NCBI GenBank assembly: GCA_964562375.1
Contig: CAZLSW010000017.1
Location: 1-50,379, forward strand
Length of the DNA stretch: 50,379 bases
Direction of reading: 5' to 3'
Origin: JAJPXC01 sp964562375
GTDB taxonomy: Bacteria > Bacteroidota > Bacteroidia > Bacteroidales > Muribaculaceae
Position numbers and translations under genes: made by a program. Under the pieces are notes generated by a model. The model made no database searches and was not told where the DNA came from. It was given only the letters and a program-made list of their open reading frames with translations. Position 1 is the stretch's first letter; each line of letters begins with the position of its first letter. This document shows positions 17,858 to 27,227 of the stretch, one piece after another.

Positions 17858-17946
17858 GGAATTATTTCGGTATAAGCGACGTTTTTTTCATGTAAGTTTT
17901 CAACAATTTTCAAAACATGCTGAAGAACATATTTTTCATGGATGAA

Positions 17947-20900
17947 TTAGGGATAGTATTTTTGGTTATGTGGAGGAAAAATTTGTAACTTAGATAGTGG
18001 AGGGTTGAACTCCCTTGTGGCTCCGATTTTGACAAGCAGGCCGGAGACTGGGTAGTAGACGTAGGAGCCTAGGATGGTGCGCCCTGACGCTTTGAGGGCT
18101 TCCTCGTAGCACACGAACTGCATGCCGTATTTTCCGGCGAAGTGTGGGCTGGTGGGGTCGGTCACGTCATTCTCCTTTCCGGGGAAGGTCTTGAAGTCGA
18201 CAAGGACGCAGCCTTGAGGGGTTTCGTAAACGAAGTCCATCGAGCCGCGCACGATAGCGCCGCCCTTGGTGTTGTAGAATGGCACCTCGTGGTGGATTCC
18301 CGAGGCCTCGCCGTAGCAGTCTTTGAGCCACTCAACGAGCCACTGGTAAGCGTCGACCACGGCCTTGCTGTTGGGGATTACGAGGTCGAAACCGAAGCCG
18401 TGTCTTACCGAGTTGAACACCTCCAGATCGTGGGCGAGGTCGCCGGTGAACGCGGCGTAGGAGTTGTGGATGCAGTCGCCCACAAGGTTCATCTCGGGGT
18501 GGCCGTGAAGGATAATGCGCTTGCCCGATTTGTCGACCAAGTTGGCACCCGACGACATGTCGATTTTTATGGTACTGGGGGAGATGTAGCGGGGATTGTG
18601 GTCTACTTGCTCAATCGAGAGGATGTCGATGTCGCGAATCTCGGGAGCCTCGTCTTCCTCGGTGTCATACACCTCGGAAAGCTCGCGCTGTGGCCAGTTG
18701 TTGATGGCGACAAAGAAACCAGTGGAGAAGATGTCGCCGTGGGGAGCGTCGGGATCAATCGAAGTGGCGACCCCCAAACGGGTGAAAGCCACCATCGGGT
18801 CGCCACCGCGGCCACGAGCATGGGAGTAGGTGATCAGTCGGTCGCGAGCACGGGTCATGCCAACATACATCAGCCGTGCGGCTTCCTCAATGGCCTGCCG
18901 CTGCGCGTCAACGTAAGCCTGTGATCCCATCACCACTTGTTTGAGGTCGTCGGGAAGGCCTCTCGTTCCGGAGAACACGTTGGGCAACAGGGAGATAAGC
19001 ATCTTGGGGAACAGACAATTGCGGGTTGGTTGCTCCTGGCGTATCTCATGCACACCAAACACCTCGCGCTTCACAATGTTGGCCTCCTTGGCCGGGTCGT
19101 GGTCGAGCGACACAAGGACGACGTTTTCCCACTCCAAGCCCTTGGCACGGTGATAGGTTGACAGCACCACGCCTTGTGAATCCCCCTTGCTCTGGGACTC
19201 GACGGTGCGCAGCCAGTTGATGAATCCGTTGATGCTCACGCCGAAAGCCATCGTACGGCAATAGTTCTCGTATCGGGTGGCGAGAGCCATGAGTTGGTAG
19301 ATATTGTCCTCGCGCTGCCGCCACCGTGCGTCCCAGCTCTTGAACACCGAGCGCAAGTTGAGCTCCACCATTATCGTTTCAATCATCGACGGCAACGGCT
19401 GGTTGACCCATTGCGCGCGACGGTCGAGGATGCGAGCGATCAAGGGATTGTCGGCGAGCCACGCTGCCGGTCGCTCGGGAGCGGGAGCACCATCGGGAGT
19501 GTTCTCCACCTCCTGAAGATACCGGGCGTACTCCTCGCGCTCGGCCATTCGGCTCTGGATCATCTCCTCGAGCGTGAAACCGCGAGTGGCGAGGAACGCC
19601 ACGCGGGCTCGGGCATGGGGATTGTTGGCGTCGACCACGAGCGAGAGGATGGCCGACATAAGCTCGATCTCCATGCGATTGGCGAGTTCGCCTGTGATGT
19701 GGTTGACAGGGATACCGGCCTTGTCAAGAGCGGATGCAACGATATTAAGGTCGTCGTTGGTGCGGCCAAGCACGGCGATTTTGTTAAAGGGTATATCGTA
19801 CATCTCGGCGAATCGCCCGATATATGTTGCCAACTGGTCGCCAAGGGCATCCTCCTTTTTGGTAAACTCGGTAGTCCAATGGAGCAGGTTTGGCCCGTCA
19901 ATCTCTTTCTTGCGATTAGGGATGAGGGTAATCTTCTGGGCGGGGAGTTTGCCCTCGAACACCTTGGTGAACATGGCATTGCAATGGTTCACAATGTCGG
20001 GCTGGGAGCGGTAGGATTTGGGTAGCGGTTTTATTCGCTTTGGATCCTCGCTCTCGATCATCGACACGACGGCCTCGGTGAGGTCGGTGTCGGCGCCTCG
20101 AAAGCGGAAGATGGCTTGCTTGGAGTCGCCGCACCAATAGCTTTCTTCAACCATCTCGCTCAGGCGGTTGAAGATGTCGACCTGCACCGGGCTGGAATCC
20201 TGGAACTCATCGACCATCAGCACGCGGTAACGACCGCGAATCTCTTGCTCGCACTCGGGGTGCTGCAACAACCTGACGAAGTAGCTCTCCATGTCGTTGA
20301 AGTCGAGGATGCGACGCTCGGCCTTGTAGTCGCTATACTGTTGTTTCCACCGCTGGGCGATGGCGAAGATGCGCTCCACCACTTGAGAGAGCATGTCGAA
20401 CACCTGCTGGGAGTGCCACACGTCAGTCAGCTCGGCTATCAGGTTGTCGCGCTCGAGCAACAGCTTGGCAACCTTGGTTTTAGGAGCTTTGGAGATTGCC
20501 GTGGCAAGAGACTCGTAGTCGGTGAAGCCCCATGTGCGCTTGCGTGACAGCTCTTTCAGGCGCGCCAAGCGGTCTTGCGCCGCATTGCGCTCGTCGCCTT
20601 CATCAACTTCCTCTAAGGCTCGGATCACAGGCATGTAATCCTCCTTGGATTTGAGGGTTCCGGGTCGTGGTTGGTATATCTCCCGCAGACGCTCGATGGA
20701 GTATTGGCACGACTCCTCGAAATCGTCCACGCGGTACCATGTGGCCTTGTTGATCACCTCCTGGAGCCACCCTTTCCAGAAATCATCGTCGGGGATAGTG
20801 CCATGGTTGCCGTCCTCGCGCATCTTCTCCATATTGAACGCCTCGCGGAACTGGTGGAACATCTCAATGTCCTGTGCCGTGGGCAGCTCGGCGAGAGAAC

Positions 20901-21234
20901 GGTTGATGTAGAAGTTGGTTGCGTCCTCGTCCATCACGTTCATGTTGGGGCTGAGGTCGAGCAGGTACCAAAACTTGGTGATGAACTGCTGGCCGATGGA
21001 GTGGACAGTGCCGATGATAGCCTGGTCGAGCAACGCCGCCTCCTGGGTCAACCCCTGCTCGTAGAGCACGGCACGGGCACGCTGACGAAGGTCGTCGGCC
21101 GCTTTGGTGGTGAAAGTGGTTAAAATCACCTCGGAGGGTTTCACTCCTTCGCGGATTTTGTCGGCAAGGAGATGGGTGAGTGTGTAAGTTTTGCCGCTGC
21201 CCGCTCCGGCGTTGAAGTATGTGACGTTTTTCAT
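17947..21234 (-). CDS. AddA-like UvrD/RecB-type helicase-nuclease
   Basis: 1095 residues. Superfamily 1 helicase with a C-terminal RecB-type nuclease, as in AddA of AddAB (double-strand break end processing). Walker A is AGAGSGKT (9-16), motif II VDEFQD (341-346), then GDSKQAIFRFRG, KSYRSQP, STYHRAKGLEWENVVLVSLD and EAARLMYVGMTRARDRL. The nuclease signature is D1000 (GSMDF) and VDFKT (D1013, K1015). It starts in an ATGA overlap with the AddB-like gene, so the two form one unit. The gene ends about 90 bp from the BREX promoter on the same strand. It could be the cell's housekeeping AddA or a defence-linked paralogue; the sequence does not decide. Confidence 0.88.
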   Translation of the reverse strand: MKNVTYFNAGAGSGKTYTLTHLLADKIREGVKPSEVILTTFTTKAADDLRQRARAVLYEQGLTQEAALLDQAIIGTVHSIGQQFITKFWYLLDLSPNMNVMDEDATNFYINRSLAELPTAQDIEMFHQFREAFNMEKMREDGNHGTIPDDDFWKGWLQEVINKATWYRVDDFEESCQYSIERLREIYQPRPGTLKSKEDYMPVIRALEEVDEGDERNAAQDRLARLKELSRKRTWGFTDYESLATAISKAPKTKVAKLLLERDNLIAELTDVWHSQQVFDMLSQVVERIFAIAQRWKQQYSDYKAERRILDFNDMESYFVRLLQHPECEQEIRGRYRVLMVDEFQDSSPVQVDIFNRLSEMVEESYWCGDSKQAIFRFRGADTDLTEAVVSMIESEDPKRIKPLPKSYRSQPDIVNHCNAMFTKVFEGKLPAQKITLIPNRKKEIDGPNLLHWTTEFTKKEDALGDQLATYIGRFAEMYDIPFNKIAVLGRTNDDLNIVASALDKAGIPVNHITGELANRMEIELMSAILSLVVDANNPHARARVAFLATRGFTLEEMIQSRMAEREEYARYLQEVENTPDGAPAPERPAAWLADNPLIARILDRRAQWVNQPLPSMIETIMVELNLRSVFKSWDARWRQREDNIYQLMALATRYENYCRTMAFGVSINGFINWLRTVESQSKGDSQGVVLSTYHRAKGLEWENVVLVSLDHDPAKEANIVKREVFGVHEIRQEQPTRNCLFPKMLISLLPNVFSGTRGLPDDLKQVVMGSQAYVDAQRQAIEEAARLMYVGMTRARDRLITYSHARGRGGDPMVAFTRLGVATSIDPDAPHGDIFSTGFFVAINNWPQRELSEVYDTEEDEAPEIRDIDILSIEQVDHNPRYISPSTIKIDMSSGANLVDKSGKRIILHGHPEMNLVGDCIHNSYAAFTGDLAHDLEVFNSVRHGFGFDLVIPNSKAVVDAYQWLVEWLKDCYGEASGIHHEVPFYNTKGGAIVRGSMDFVYETPQGCVLVDFKTFPGKENDVTDPTSPHFAGKYGMQFVCYEEALKASGRTILGSYVYYPVSGLLVKIGATREFNPPLSKLQIFPPHNQKYYP

Positions 21235-22838
21235 TGCAGGAATCCGAATTTAAAGCATGCGTAATTGGAGAATTTGTTGACGGCGTGGATATCGTCGGTA
21301 CCGTATTCCAGGGCCAAGGGGAAGAGGTTGAGCTCTTGTTGGGAAACGCCGTATTCCGAGGCTTGGATGTCGTTACCCTCGTTGTTCTCGATCACGCCTT
21401 GCTCGAGCTGCTCGCGACGGTAGCGATAGGAGTTGATGGCCTGATCCACGAGGTTGTCGGCGTTCATGGGAGTTACGAGCTCCACGTTGGGCCCATGCAG
21501 GTCTTCGCTGACGGTGTACATTCTATGCCGCGGCATTATGAAATAGGCCGTGGCGACCACTCGCTTGCCGGTTTCAATCTCCAGCAAGCGCTTGTAAATG
21601 GCCAGCTGAAGCGACAAGTTCTGCTCCAACAGTCGGCGGTGATAGGAGCGACTTCCCGACCATTTGAAGTCGAACACCACAAGGTTGCCATCCCTGTCGC
21701 TGAGCACCATGTCTATGAATCCCTTGAAGGCCGGATCATCCTCATCGGGAAGCAAACCAAGATGGGTGTCGACACGCTGCTCGCGACCCTCGACCCTCAA
21801 ATGATTGTGACGGATAATCTCAAGCAGGGTGTCCACGCATTCGCGCAACGATCCGCGGTACTGCTTCAACTCAAGCTCGTTTTCGGGGAGGAGCAGGATT
21901 GCGCCCACCTCTTTTAGTGTGTCATCAACAGTGCTGTTGAAATGCTCGCTGATATTCTTGGCGATTTCATCGGCGTCGCCTGTGAACAATCGCTCGATTA
22001 CCTTGTGGGCTACGTCGCCCTTGATGGTGAAAAGTTGCTTGAGGTCGGTCGACGAGCGGTTGTAGATGCGAGACACCTTCTCCAAGACGTAATCCAGTGG
22101 GTACTGAATCAGATTCTCGAGTGACGTGTAGCTCTCACCTTTAGGCATAGGCAGGGTGCAGTTGACTTGCAGCTCCGCGTCCTCGGAGTAATTATACACT
22201 GGCTCCACTGATGCGTTTTCCACCGCGTTGAGGTCGGGAGTTAGGGTGATATTTTTGAGCGTGTGGCTGAAAGCGTTTTTCAACCGGGTAATCAGTGGAT
22301 GCTCGGTGGTGCCGGCTCCAGCCGATTTTTTGCAAGTGACTATCACGCAACGCTTTCGTACGCGCAGCACTGGCAGCCGTAGCAACCGTATTGCCTCGCG
22401 GTTGAAGTCGTCCGCCCCGGGGAAACAGCAACCCAATGCAGTGAAATGCTCCAACTCACGGGCGTTGAGGAAGTCGTAAGGGTATTTCGCGGGGGCGTAG
22501 TTGTAGCAATCAGTCCACATAACGCTCTCGGCGGGGTCGATAATCTCGCAGTAGCTTGCGGTGTGCCGCGACCCGCATTGGGGCTCGTAAACCTGGTGAC
22601 GCATTCCCTGATAGAGGGTGCTGATAGCGGCCTCCAGTCGGCGGTATGGGATTGTAACGTCGGGGATGTCGGCGATGAGGGTGTCGAGCGTGTCGCACAG
22701 TTCTGCCACCACGCCCAGTTGCTTACGCCGGGCGTCCTCCATGGTTTCAATTTGGGTCATCTGCGCGGCCCAGCTACCGAGGGCGTTGTTGAACTTTCGC
22801 AGCGTTGCCATGTCCACCCCGTCGGGCTGCGGACGCAT
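21231..22838 (-). CDS. AddB-like protein, C-terminal PD-(D/E)XK nuclease part
   Basis: 535 residues. Nuclease signature: H278 (KGDVAHKVIERLF), D376 (GFIDMVL) and VFDFKW (D390, K392), then QLAIYKRLLE, typical of RecB-family nucleases. The gene begins six bases after the TAA that ends the upstream frame and is in the same frame as it, so both look like one 888-residue AddB-type gene split by a single stop codon. The ATG at 22838 would allow re-initiation. It overlaps the AddA-like gene by 4 bp. Confidence 0.85.
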   Translation of the reverse strand: MRPQPDGVDMATLRKFNNALGSWAAQMTQIETMEDARRKQLGVVAELCDTLDTLIADIPDVTIPYRRLEAAISTLYQGMRHQVYEPQCGSRHTASYCEIIDPAESVMWTDCYNYAPAKYPYDFLNARELEHFTALGCCFPGADDFNREAIRLLRLPVLRVRKRCVIVTCKKSAGAGTTEHPLITRLKNAFSHTLKNITLTPDLNAVENASVEPVYNYSEDAELQVNCTLPMPKGESYTSLENLIQYPLDYVLEKVSRIYNRSSTDLKQLFTIKGDVAHKVIERLFTGDADEIAKNISEHFNSTVDDTLKEVGAILLLPENELELKQYRGSLRECVDTLLEIIRHNHLRVEGREQRVDTHLGLLPDEDDPAFKGFIDMVLSDRDGNLVVFDFKWSGSRSYHRRLLEQNLSLQLAIYKRLLEIETGKRVVATAYFIMPRHRMYTVSEDLHGPNVELVTPMNADNLVDQAINSYRYRREQLEQGVIENNEGNDIQASEYGVSQQELNLFPLALEYGTDDIHAVNKFSNYACFKFGFLQ

Positions 22839-22844
22839 GTCGAA

Positions 22845-23903
22845 TTACTCTAAGGATTTGCGAGCCTTTTCCCTCTCCTTGTCATCCTCCAAGGTGGCGA
22901 GGTATTCCTCAATGGCGGTTGTGTAACGCTCGTTGTCGAAGCCGTTGGTGTCGAGAATGGCGCTCACCAACTTGCTGCGCAAATCGCTCTTGATGGGATG
23001 AACCGGCAACTGCAACCACGACAGCAGGTTGTTGATGTTCAGAGGGTATTCCAAAAGATTCATGCCCAGCATAAACATCTGAGCCACTTGCGGGCTGGCG
23101 TTGTCGATGGTGGCGCCAGAGGTAGGTTGGCCCAACATCCGCTGGGTGTCGTCGAAGAGTTTGCCACCATTCGACGTCACATAGACTTCGGCACTATCGG
23201 ACCCGATCGAGGCGATATAACGCGCGGCATCAGTAGAGGTCTCAAATTCCCAAATCAACAGCGAATCGTCATCGGCTTGGAGGTCGTCCGCGGCCGTGTC
23301 GTGAATCAGCAGTTCCTGGGCTTTGGCAAGGTTGGTGTCTGTTTCAGCCAGCACTTCGTCTTTGTCGTAGACCACATCCACTCCCAACTCTTGCAGGCGG
23401 TTGAGCAGCTTAACCACCGCGCCTTGCAGAGAGGATTTACCGGTCACACCAACCTTTATGACTGTCCCCGTTTCAAAGGGATTGGATTGCAAGACCGCGG
23501 CGATAGAGATCAGTCGGTCGCCCAACGACGGCATGTCGAATTGCTTGTCAACGCGTGAGATCAGCTCCAATCGGTCGTTAGGTGATGGCATCTCATTGTT
23601 CCATAGGGCGATGCGCAGAGCGTCGCGCCATTTTAGGCACTCGTTGCTCACGCCCAAGGCGTTCTTGCGCCAAGCCTTCGAAAGGGAATTCCCCTCGCTT
23701 TCCATCACTTGGCGCATTAGTTTCATCCATTGCGCCTGTCGCTTGGTTTGTGGCTGCGTGTCGGCGTGGATGCCGAGACGCAATTCAAGCAATGAGGCCA
23801 CCCCGTCGGTGTTGACCACCGTGGTGTCGTAGGCTATGCCCCCACGTTCGGCGAGGTTGAGCCACGCGTCGGAGGTGTAGTCGGGCAGGTAGTAGATTTG
23901 CAC
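22845..23903 (-). CDS. AddB-like protein, N-terminal part
   Basis: 352 residues from a GTG start at 23903 (VQIYYLPDYTSDAWLNLAERGG), 14 bp after the upstream gene's stop; a longer frame back to 24011 only shadows that gene. The protein resembles the inactive helicase-like N-terminus of AddB/RecC-type subunits and has no Walker A motif. It ends ...KARKSLE, TAA, then FDMRPQP in the same frame in the next gene. The two are probably halves of one protein, and the TAA could come from a one-base change of GAA, CAA or AAA. Either it is a nonsense mutation or a natural split with re-initiation. Confidence 0.7.
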   Translation of the reverse strand: MQIYYLPDYTSDAWLNLAERGGIAYDTTVVNTDGVASLLELRLGIHADTQPQTKRQAQWMKLMRQVMESEGNSLSKAWRKNALGVSNECLKWRDALRIALWNNEMPSPNDRLELISRVDKQFDMPSLGDRLISIAAVLQSNPFETGTVIKVGVTGKSSLQGAVVKLLNRLQELGVDVVYDKDEVLAETDTNLAKAQELLIHDTAADDLQADDDSLLIWEFETSTDAARYIASIGSDSAEVYVTSNGGKLFDDTQRMLGQPTSGATIDNASPQVAQMFMLGMNLLEYPLNINNLLSWLQLPVHPIKSDLRSKLVSAILDTNGFDNERYTTAIEEYLATLEDDKEREKARKSLE

Positions 23904-23917
23904 AGTTATTAGAGTGT

Positions 23918-24427
23918 TTATTTGTTCCAGAAGATTTTGTCGTTGTATTCTACGGGAGCGTCGGCTTTCTCGCTCAGGAGGTCGTGATGCTCGGCGACGA
24001 AGGCGTCCCACAGGGCGTTGACCTTCTCTGCCACCTCTGTGGCGAGGACAGCACCCGAGTGGCCGCGATCCCAGTCAAACTCGGGGACGCGGGAGGTGAG
24101 GACAGCCGAGGTGAGGATGGGCAGCGCGTCGGGGTTGATCCACATCTCCACCTCCATGTCGACGTAGTGGACGTCGCGACCCTTTCCGCTCCAGTCCTCA
24201 CCGCGCCACGGTTTGCCGATGAGTGTACCCATGCCTACAATGCCCTTTGCGCCGTAGCCCACCTTTACCATATACCAGCGGTCGCCGGGGCGCATCTGCT
24301 GCCATTCCCAGGCGCTCCAGTTCATCAGCATCTCCCCGTCGAGGTTGGCTTGGACAATGCCTTGGAGGTTACGAAACATCGAGTAGGACGAGAATCCGGG
24401 ATTCCATTTGAAGATTACAGTGTTCAT
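23918..24427 (-). CDS. Unknown protein, possibly EVE/ASCH-like
   Basis: 169 residues. The pattern of Trp-rich segments (WNPGFSSY, WSAWEWQQMRPGDRWYMVKVG, GIVGMGTLIGKPW, then VPEFDWDRGHSGAVLATEVAEKVNALWDAFV) recalls PUA-superfamily EVE-like domains, which read modified bases. I could not confirm this and call it tentatively. It lies between the AddB-like and HIRAN genes in the same run, with short gaps (14 and 11 bp). Confidence 0.55.
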   Translation of the reverse strand: MNTVIFKWNPGFSSYSMFRNLQGIVQANLDGEMLMNWSAWEWQQMRPGDRWYMVKVGYGAKGIVGMGTLIGKPWRGEDWSGKGRDVHYVDMEVEMWINPDALPILTSAVLTSRVPEFDWDRGHSGAVLATEVAEKVNALWDAFVAEHHDLLSEKADAPVEYNDKIFWNK

Positions 24428-24438
24428 AGCGTTGTAGT

Positions 24439-24843
24439 TTAGTCGATTAGGTAAATTTTAACGAGGATGCGTATCCAAGGGCGTCCGGTCATGAAGTCGT
24501 GCTCCACGCTGGCGCGGTCCACTCGGCAGGTGAGCATCTTGCCGGCGTCCATCAATCGGGCGATCACGGCGTTCTGCTCCATGGGAATGATGCCGACTTT
24601 GGTAGAATTGTAGACCACCGAGATGGCCAATTCGTCGCCATCGGGCGTGCGCACTAGCTGTAGCTGGGTTCCGGGAGCCATATCCTTTACCATCGCTTCC
24701 ATCTCGGGCGTGGCGCGGGTGCCGGCCAACTTAAGGTCGAGTAACAAGATCTCGCGTGTCAGCGGCTGCGAAATGGGCGACATTGCCTGCTGCTCAATCA
24801 GTTGCAGCATCGCCGGGCTTATAGGAAGGATTTCATATTTCAT
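24439..24843 (-). CDS. HIRAN-domain protein
   Basis: 134 residues. Residues about 38-115 match the HIRAN pattern: KLAGTRATPEMEAMV, GTQLQLVRTPDGDELAISVVYNSTKVGIIPMEQNAVIARLMDAGK, then TCRV. HIRAN domains bind DNA ends or single-stranded 3' ends (known from HLTF/Rad5). A gene of this kind next to an AddAB-like pair suggests delivery to DNA ends; this link is inference. 21 bp separate it from the J-domain gene upstream. Confidence 0.8.
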   Translation of the reverse strand: MKYEILPISPAMLQLIEQQAMSPISQPLTREILLLDLKLAGTRATPEMEAMVKDMAPGTQLQLVRTPDGDELAISVVYNSTKVGIIPMEQNAVIARLMDAGKMLTCRVDRASVEHDFMTGRPWIRILVKIYLID

Positions 24844-24864
24844 ATTTCAATTTCACATTTTGGG

Positions 24865-25656
24865 TTAATTGAATATTAGAGAGAGACGGTCTCGGTAGAC
24901 GCGTTTCTGTTCTTCGAGGCGGTGGTGCTCATCGTCAAGTTTGTCCTGTTCGGCTTTGACCCACACAGGATCTTGGAGTTGCATCTCAAGGTTGAAGGGG
25001 AAGACGGTTTTCAGTTTGCAGTTTTCCGACTTCTGCTTTTCGATGTCCTTTTGGAGCCTGGCGATGGTTTCTTCCGGCGATTCGCCTTCGCGGGCGATGT
25101 CGTCGAGCGGTGAGTCCATATCGAGGCGCTTCACGATCCCGCGCAGGGTGGCGATGTCGTAGGAGCGATAGGCCGCCACGCCTTTCACAAACAGGTCTTG
25201 CAGCGATTCGGGCAGATTGGGATGCAGGTCGGGGTGCAACCGGCGCACCAGCGTGCGGTAGAGGTTGCGCAACTCCTCAATGGTGAAATCGGCGATAGCC
25301 ACGGCCTCTTGGGCCAACCTTACCTCCTCGGCCTGCCGCTCCAGATCGCGGTAGTAGCTCTGAAGCTGGCGGTTTACCTCATCCTCGATCTTGGCGAGGT
25401 TGGGACGCTCATTGCGGTTGAGCGCGGCCTGGGCCAACTCGAGCTTCATCTTCAGCGCCCGCACATCCACCGAGATCTTGTAGTTCTCATATTTCCGCTG
25501 CCCCACCAAGAGCATATAGCGGCAAAACAGCGTGTCGCGCTCATGGCTCAACAGGTGGTCGCGCCGCGTGAACAACTGGATATATTCCTTGCGGAGCCGG
25601 TCAATCAACTCCTTCTTCTCCCTCGTCGCTGGGGTGATCTCAATCTGCTCTTTCAT
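24865..25656 (-). CDS. J-domain-like coiled-coil protein
   Basis: 263 residues from ATG 25656 (MKEQIEITPATREKK). The alternative start at 25680 would leave almost no leader after the promoter box at 25694-25702. Long helical segments (about 10-120 and 200-255) flank a J-domain core FTIEELRNLYRTLVRRLHPD with the HPD motif, which in DnaJ proteins stimulates the Hsp70 ATPase. It is first gene of the run that continues through HIRAN, the EVE-like gene, AddB and AddA. Function in this context is unknown. Confidence 0.7.
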   Translation of the reverse strand: MKEQIEITPATREKKELIDRLRKEYIQLFTRRDHLLSHERDTLFCRYMLLVGQRKYENYKISVDVRALKMKLELAQAALNRNERPNLAKIEDEVNRQLQSYYRDLERQAEEVRLAQEAVAIADFTIEELRNLYRTLVRRLHPDLHPNLPESLQDLFVKGVAAYRSYDIATLRGIVKRLDMDSPLDDIAREGESPEETIARLQKDIEKQKSENCKLKTVFPFNLEMQLQDPVWVKAEQDKLDDEHHRLEEQKRVYRDRLSLIFN

Positions 25657-25693
25657 TCCGTGACTTTTCTTATAACACATTTAGTCCGTGGTC

Positions 25694-25702
25694 GCAAAAT
25701 TA
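25694..25702 (-). promoter_or_regulatory. Probable promoter (-7 box) of the J-domain/HIRAN/AddAB operon
   Basis: Minus-strand TAATTTTGC matches TAnnTTTG. Transcription start expected near 25688, followed by a leader of about 30 nt to ATG 25656. Confidence 0.5.
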
Positions 25703-25735
25703 ATATAGATTGTCGGAAAAATCGTTGCCGAGTCC

Positions 25736-26231
25736 TCACAAAATTTTTGATTCATTGTTGCTGTAGGTCAGGTAGAGATCCCGAATCTTATCCGCTATCT
25801 GGTCACGAAACCATTTTGGCTCAACGACTTCCACTTGATTTCCAAAGGAAAGGACCAAGGCTTCCAGCTCGCGGTTGGGTATGCGCGTCGAAACGGAGGA
25901 GGATGCGCTCCACTGGCTTGTCGAGAATCGTCACTCCTACTACATCGTCGAAATATTCATCCCAATCAATGTCGCTGTCGATAAACGGTAGCATCGAAGG
26001 CTCGAAGTGGGTGATGCGGTCAAGGGCGATGTTGACCATGCGGCGATGCTCCATGTCGTGGGCGAACAGGAACCAGCGCTGGTGTTCACGCAGCGACATG
26101 GCGTAAGCCCACAAATCCTCGCTCTGCGTCTGGTACGGGCGATAGTCCACCACCTTGCGGAACCCGACCTTGCCGAACGTCCACGACACGCCCGTCGACA
26201 GGCCGATGAAGTGTTGCTGCGGCACTCGCAT
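25736..26231 (-). pseudogene. Remnant of a WYL-domain regulator
   Basis: The minus-strand frame from 26231 reads YAMSLREHQRWFLFAHDMEH, VNIALDRITHFE and VERILLRFDAHTQP, typical of the WYL domain. It then continues in another frame as NRELEALVLSFGNQVEVVEPKWF to a stop at 25736. The intervening part (about 40 residues in relatives) is missing and the frame changes near 25870. The N-terminal DNA-binding part is also absent (a TAA precedes the first ATG). The gene is dead. Confidence 0.65.
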
Positions 26232-26392
26232 CGCTGCTTAATTTCTGCCTCAGCGGTGGCATCCGCATTGTGGCTTTCCGACGCCGCCGGCATCAGCTAT
26301 AACCGAGGCCACTCCCGCGAGGAACGGGCCAACAAGCGCCACAAAGGCTGTAAATAATCGCCCCCGGCCTTGGCGTTGTCAAAGATTCGCGC

Positions 26393-26400
26393 TAACTTTG
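26393..26400 (+). promoter_or_regulatory. Probable promoter (-7 box) of the AlaX-like gene
   Basis: TAACTTTG matches TAnnTTTG, with a TTG about 17 bp upstream (near 26376). Start codon at 26418. Confidence 0.5.
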
Positions 26401-26417
26401 TGAAAACTAACGCAACG

Positions 26418-26888
26418 ATGATTGACGACACCCAGAATCTTAACGAGCATAACAAGGAGGAATACCCTCCGATGCACACCGCGGAACATCTGCAGAATGG
26501 GCTGATGGCGAAGCGTTATGGATGCGGGAGGGCATTCTCGTCGCACGTCGAACGCAAGAAATCCAAGCTTGATTATCATCTGCCCGCAGCCTTGACCGAT
26601 GCGGACATCAAGGCATTGGAGGCGGAGATAAACCGCATCATCGATGAGGATGTGGAAGTGTGGACCGAAATGGCTACCCAAGAGGAGGTAGCCTCGCGTT
26701 TCGACATGGAGCGGTTGCCCGATAACGCCTCCGAGACGGTTCGCATTGTCCACGTGGGCGACTACGACGAATGCCTATGCGTGGGGCGCCACGTGTCCCG
26801 CACCTCCGAGATCGGCCGCTTCCGCATAAGCAGCAGCCGCTGGCAAGACGGCATCCAACGCCTCGTTTTCCGATTAGACCCCAAATAA
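26418..26888 (+). CDS. AlaX-like trans-editing protein (tRNA synthetase second additional domain)
   Basis: 156 residues from ATG 26418 (MIDDTQNLNEHNKEEYPPMHT); an earlier in-frame ATG at 26370 precedes the promoter box. The HTAEHL motif (HxxxH) and the later segment DYDECLCVGRHVSRTSEIGRF (Cys/His) are the metal-binding signatures of the alanyl/threonyl-tRNA synthetase editing domain. Free-standing relatives hydrolyse mischarged tRNA. Clear family resemblance; the substrate is not determined. Confidence 0.75.
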   Translation: MIDDTQNLNEHNKEEYPPMHTAEHLQNGLMAKRYGCGRAFSSHVERKKSKLDYHLPAALTDADIKALEAEINRIIDEDVEVWTEMATQEEVASRFDMERLPDNASETVRIVHVGDYDECLCVGRHVSRTSEIGRFRISSSRWQDGIQRLVFRLDPK

Positions 26889-26900
26889 GTATAACTGCGG

Positions 26901-27227
26901 ATGAACTGGTTAATACTCATAATTGCAGGATGCTGCGAGACGGGCTTCGCTTTCTGCCTCGGGAAGATGAAGGGCTTGGAGGGCGCGCCTTGGTGGTGGT
27001 GGGGCGTGGGGTTCCTCGTGACCCTTACGCTGAGCATGATTCTGCTGGCCAAGGCCGTACACACCATTCCCATCGGCACGGCTTACCCCGTGTGGACAGG
27101 AATCGGTGCGGTAGGAACTGTCATCGTCGGGATTCTGTTCTTCAACGAACCGGCCACGTTCTGGCGAATGTTCTTCATCACCACGCTGATAGCCTCGATT
27201 ATCGGCCTGAAATTCGTAGCGCAATGA
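26901..27227 (+). CDS. SMR-family exporter, Gdx/SugE type
   Basis: 108 residues, four hydrophobic helices. The conserved Glu (AGCCETGFAFCLGK, about residue 13) and the stretch GTAYPVWTGIGAVGTVIVGILFFNEP match the guanidinium exporter subgroup (Gdx, formerly SugE) more than EmrE. It works as a dual-topology dimer in the inner membrane. It lies 12 bp after the AlaX-like gene and overlaps the next start by 1-4 bp, so these genes are likely co-transcribed. No guanidine riboswitch was recognised upstream. Confidence 0.85.
   Translation: MNWLILIIAGCCETGFAFCLGKMKGLEGAPWWWWGVGFLVTLTLSMILLAKAVHTIPIGTAYPVWTGIGAVGTVIVGILFFNEPATFWRMFFITTLIASIIGLKFVAQ

Noticed and set aside
26289..26417. Riboswitch for the SMR exporter operon
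   Set aside because: No recognisable guanidine riboswitch motif; only a -7 box is visible upstream of the first gene.
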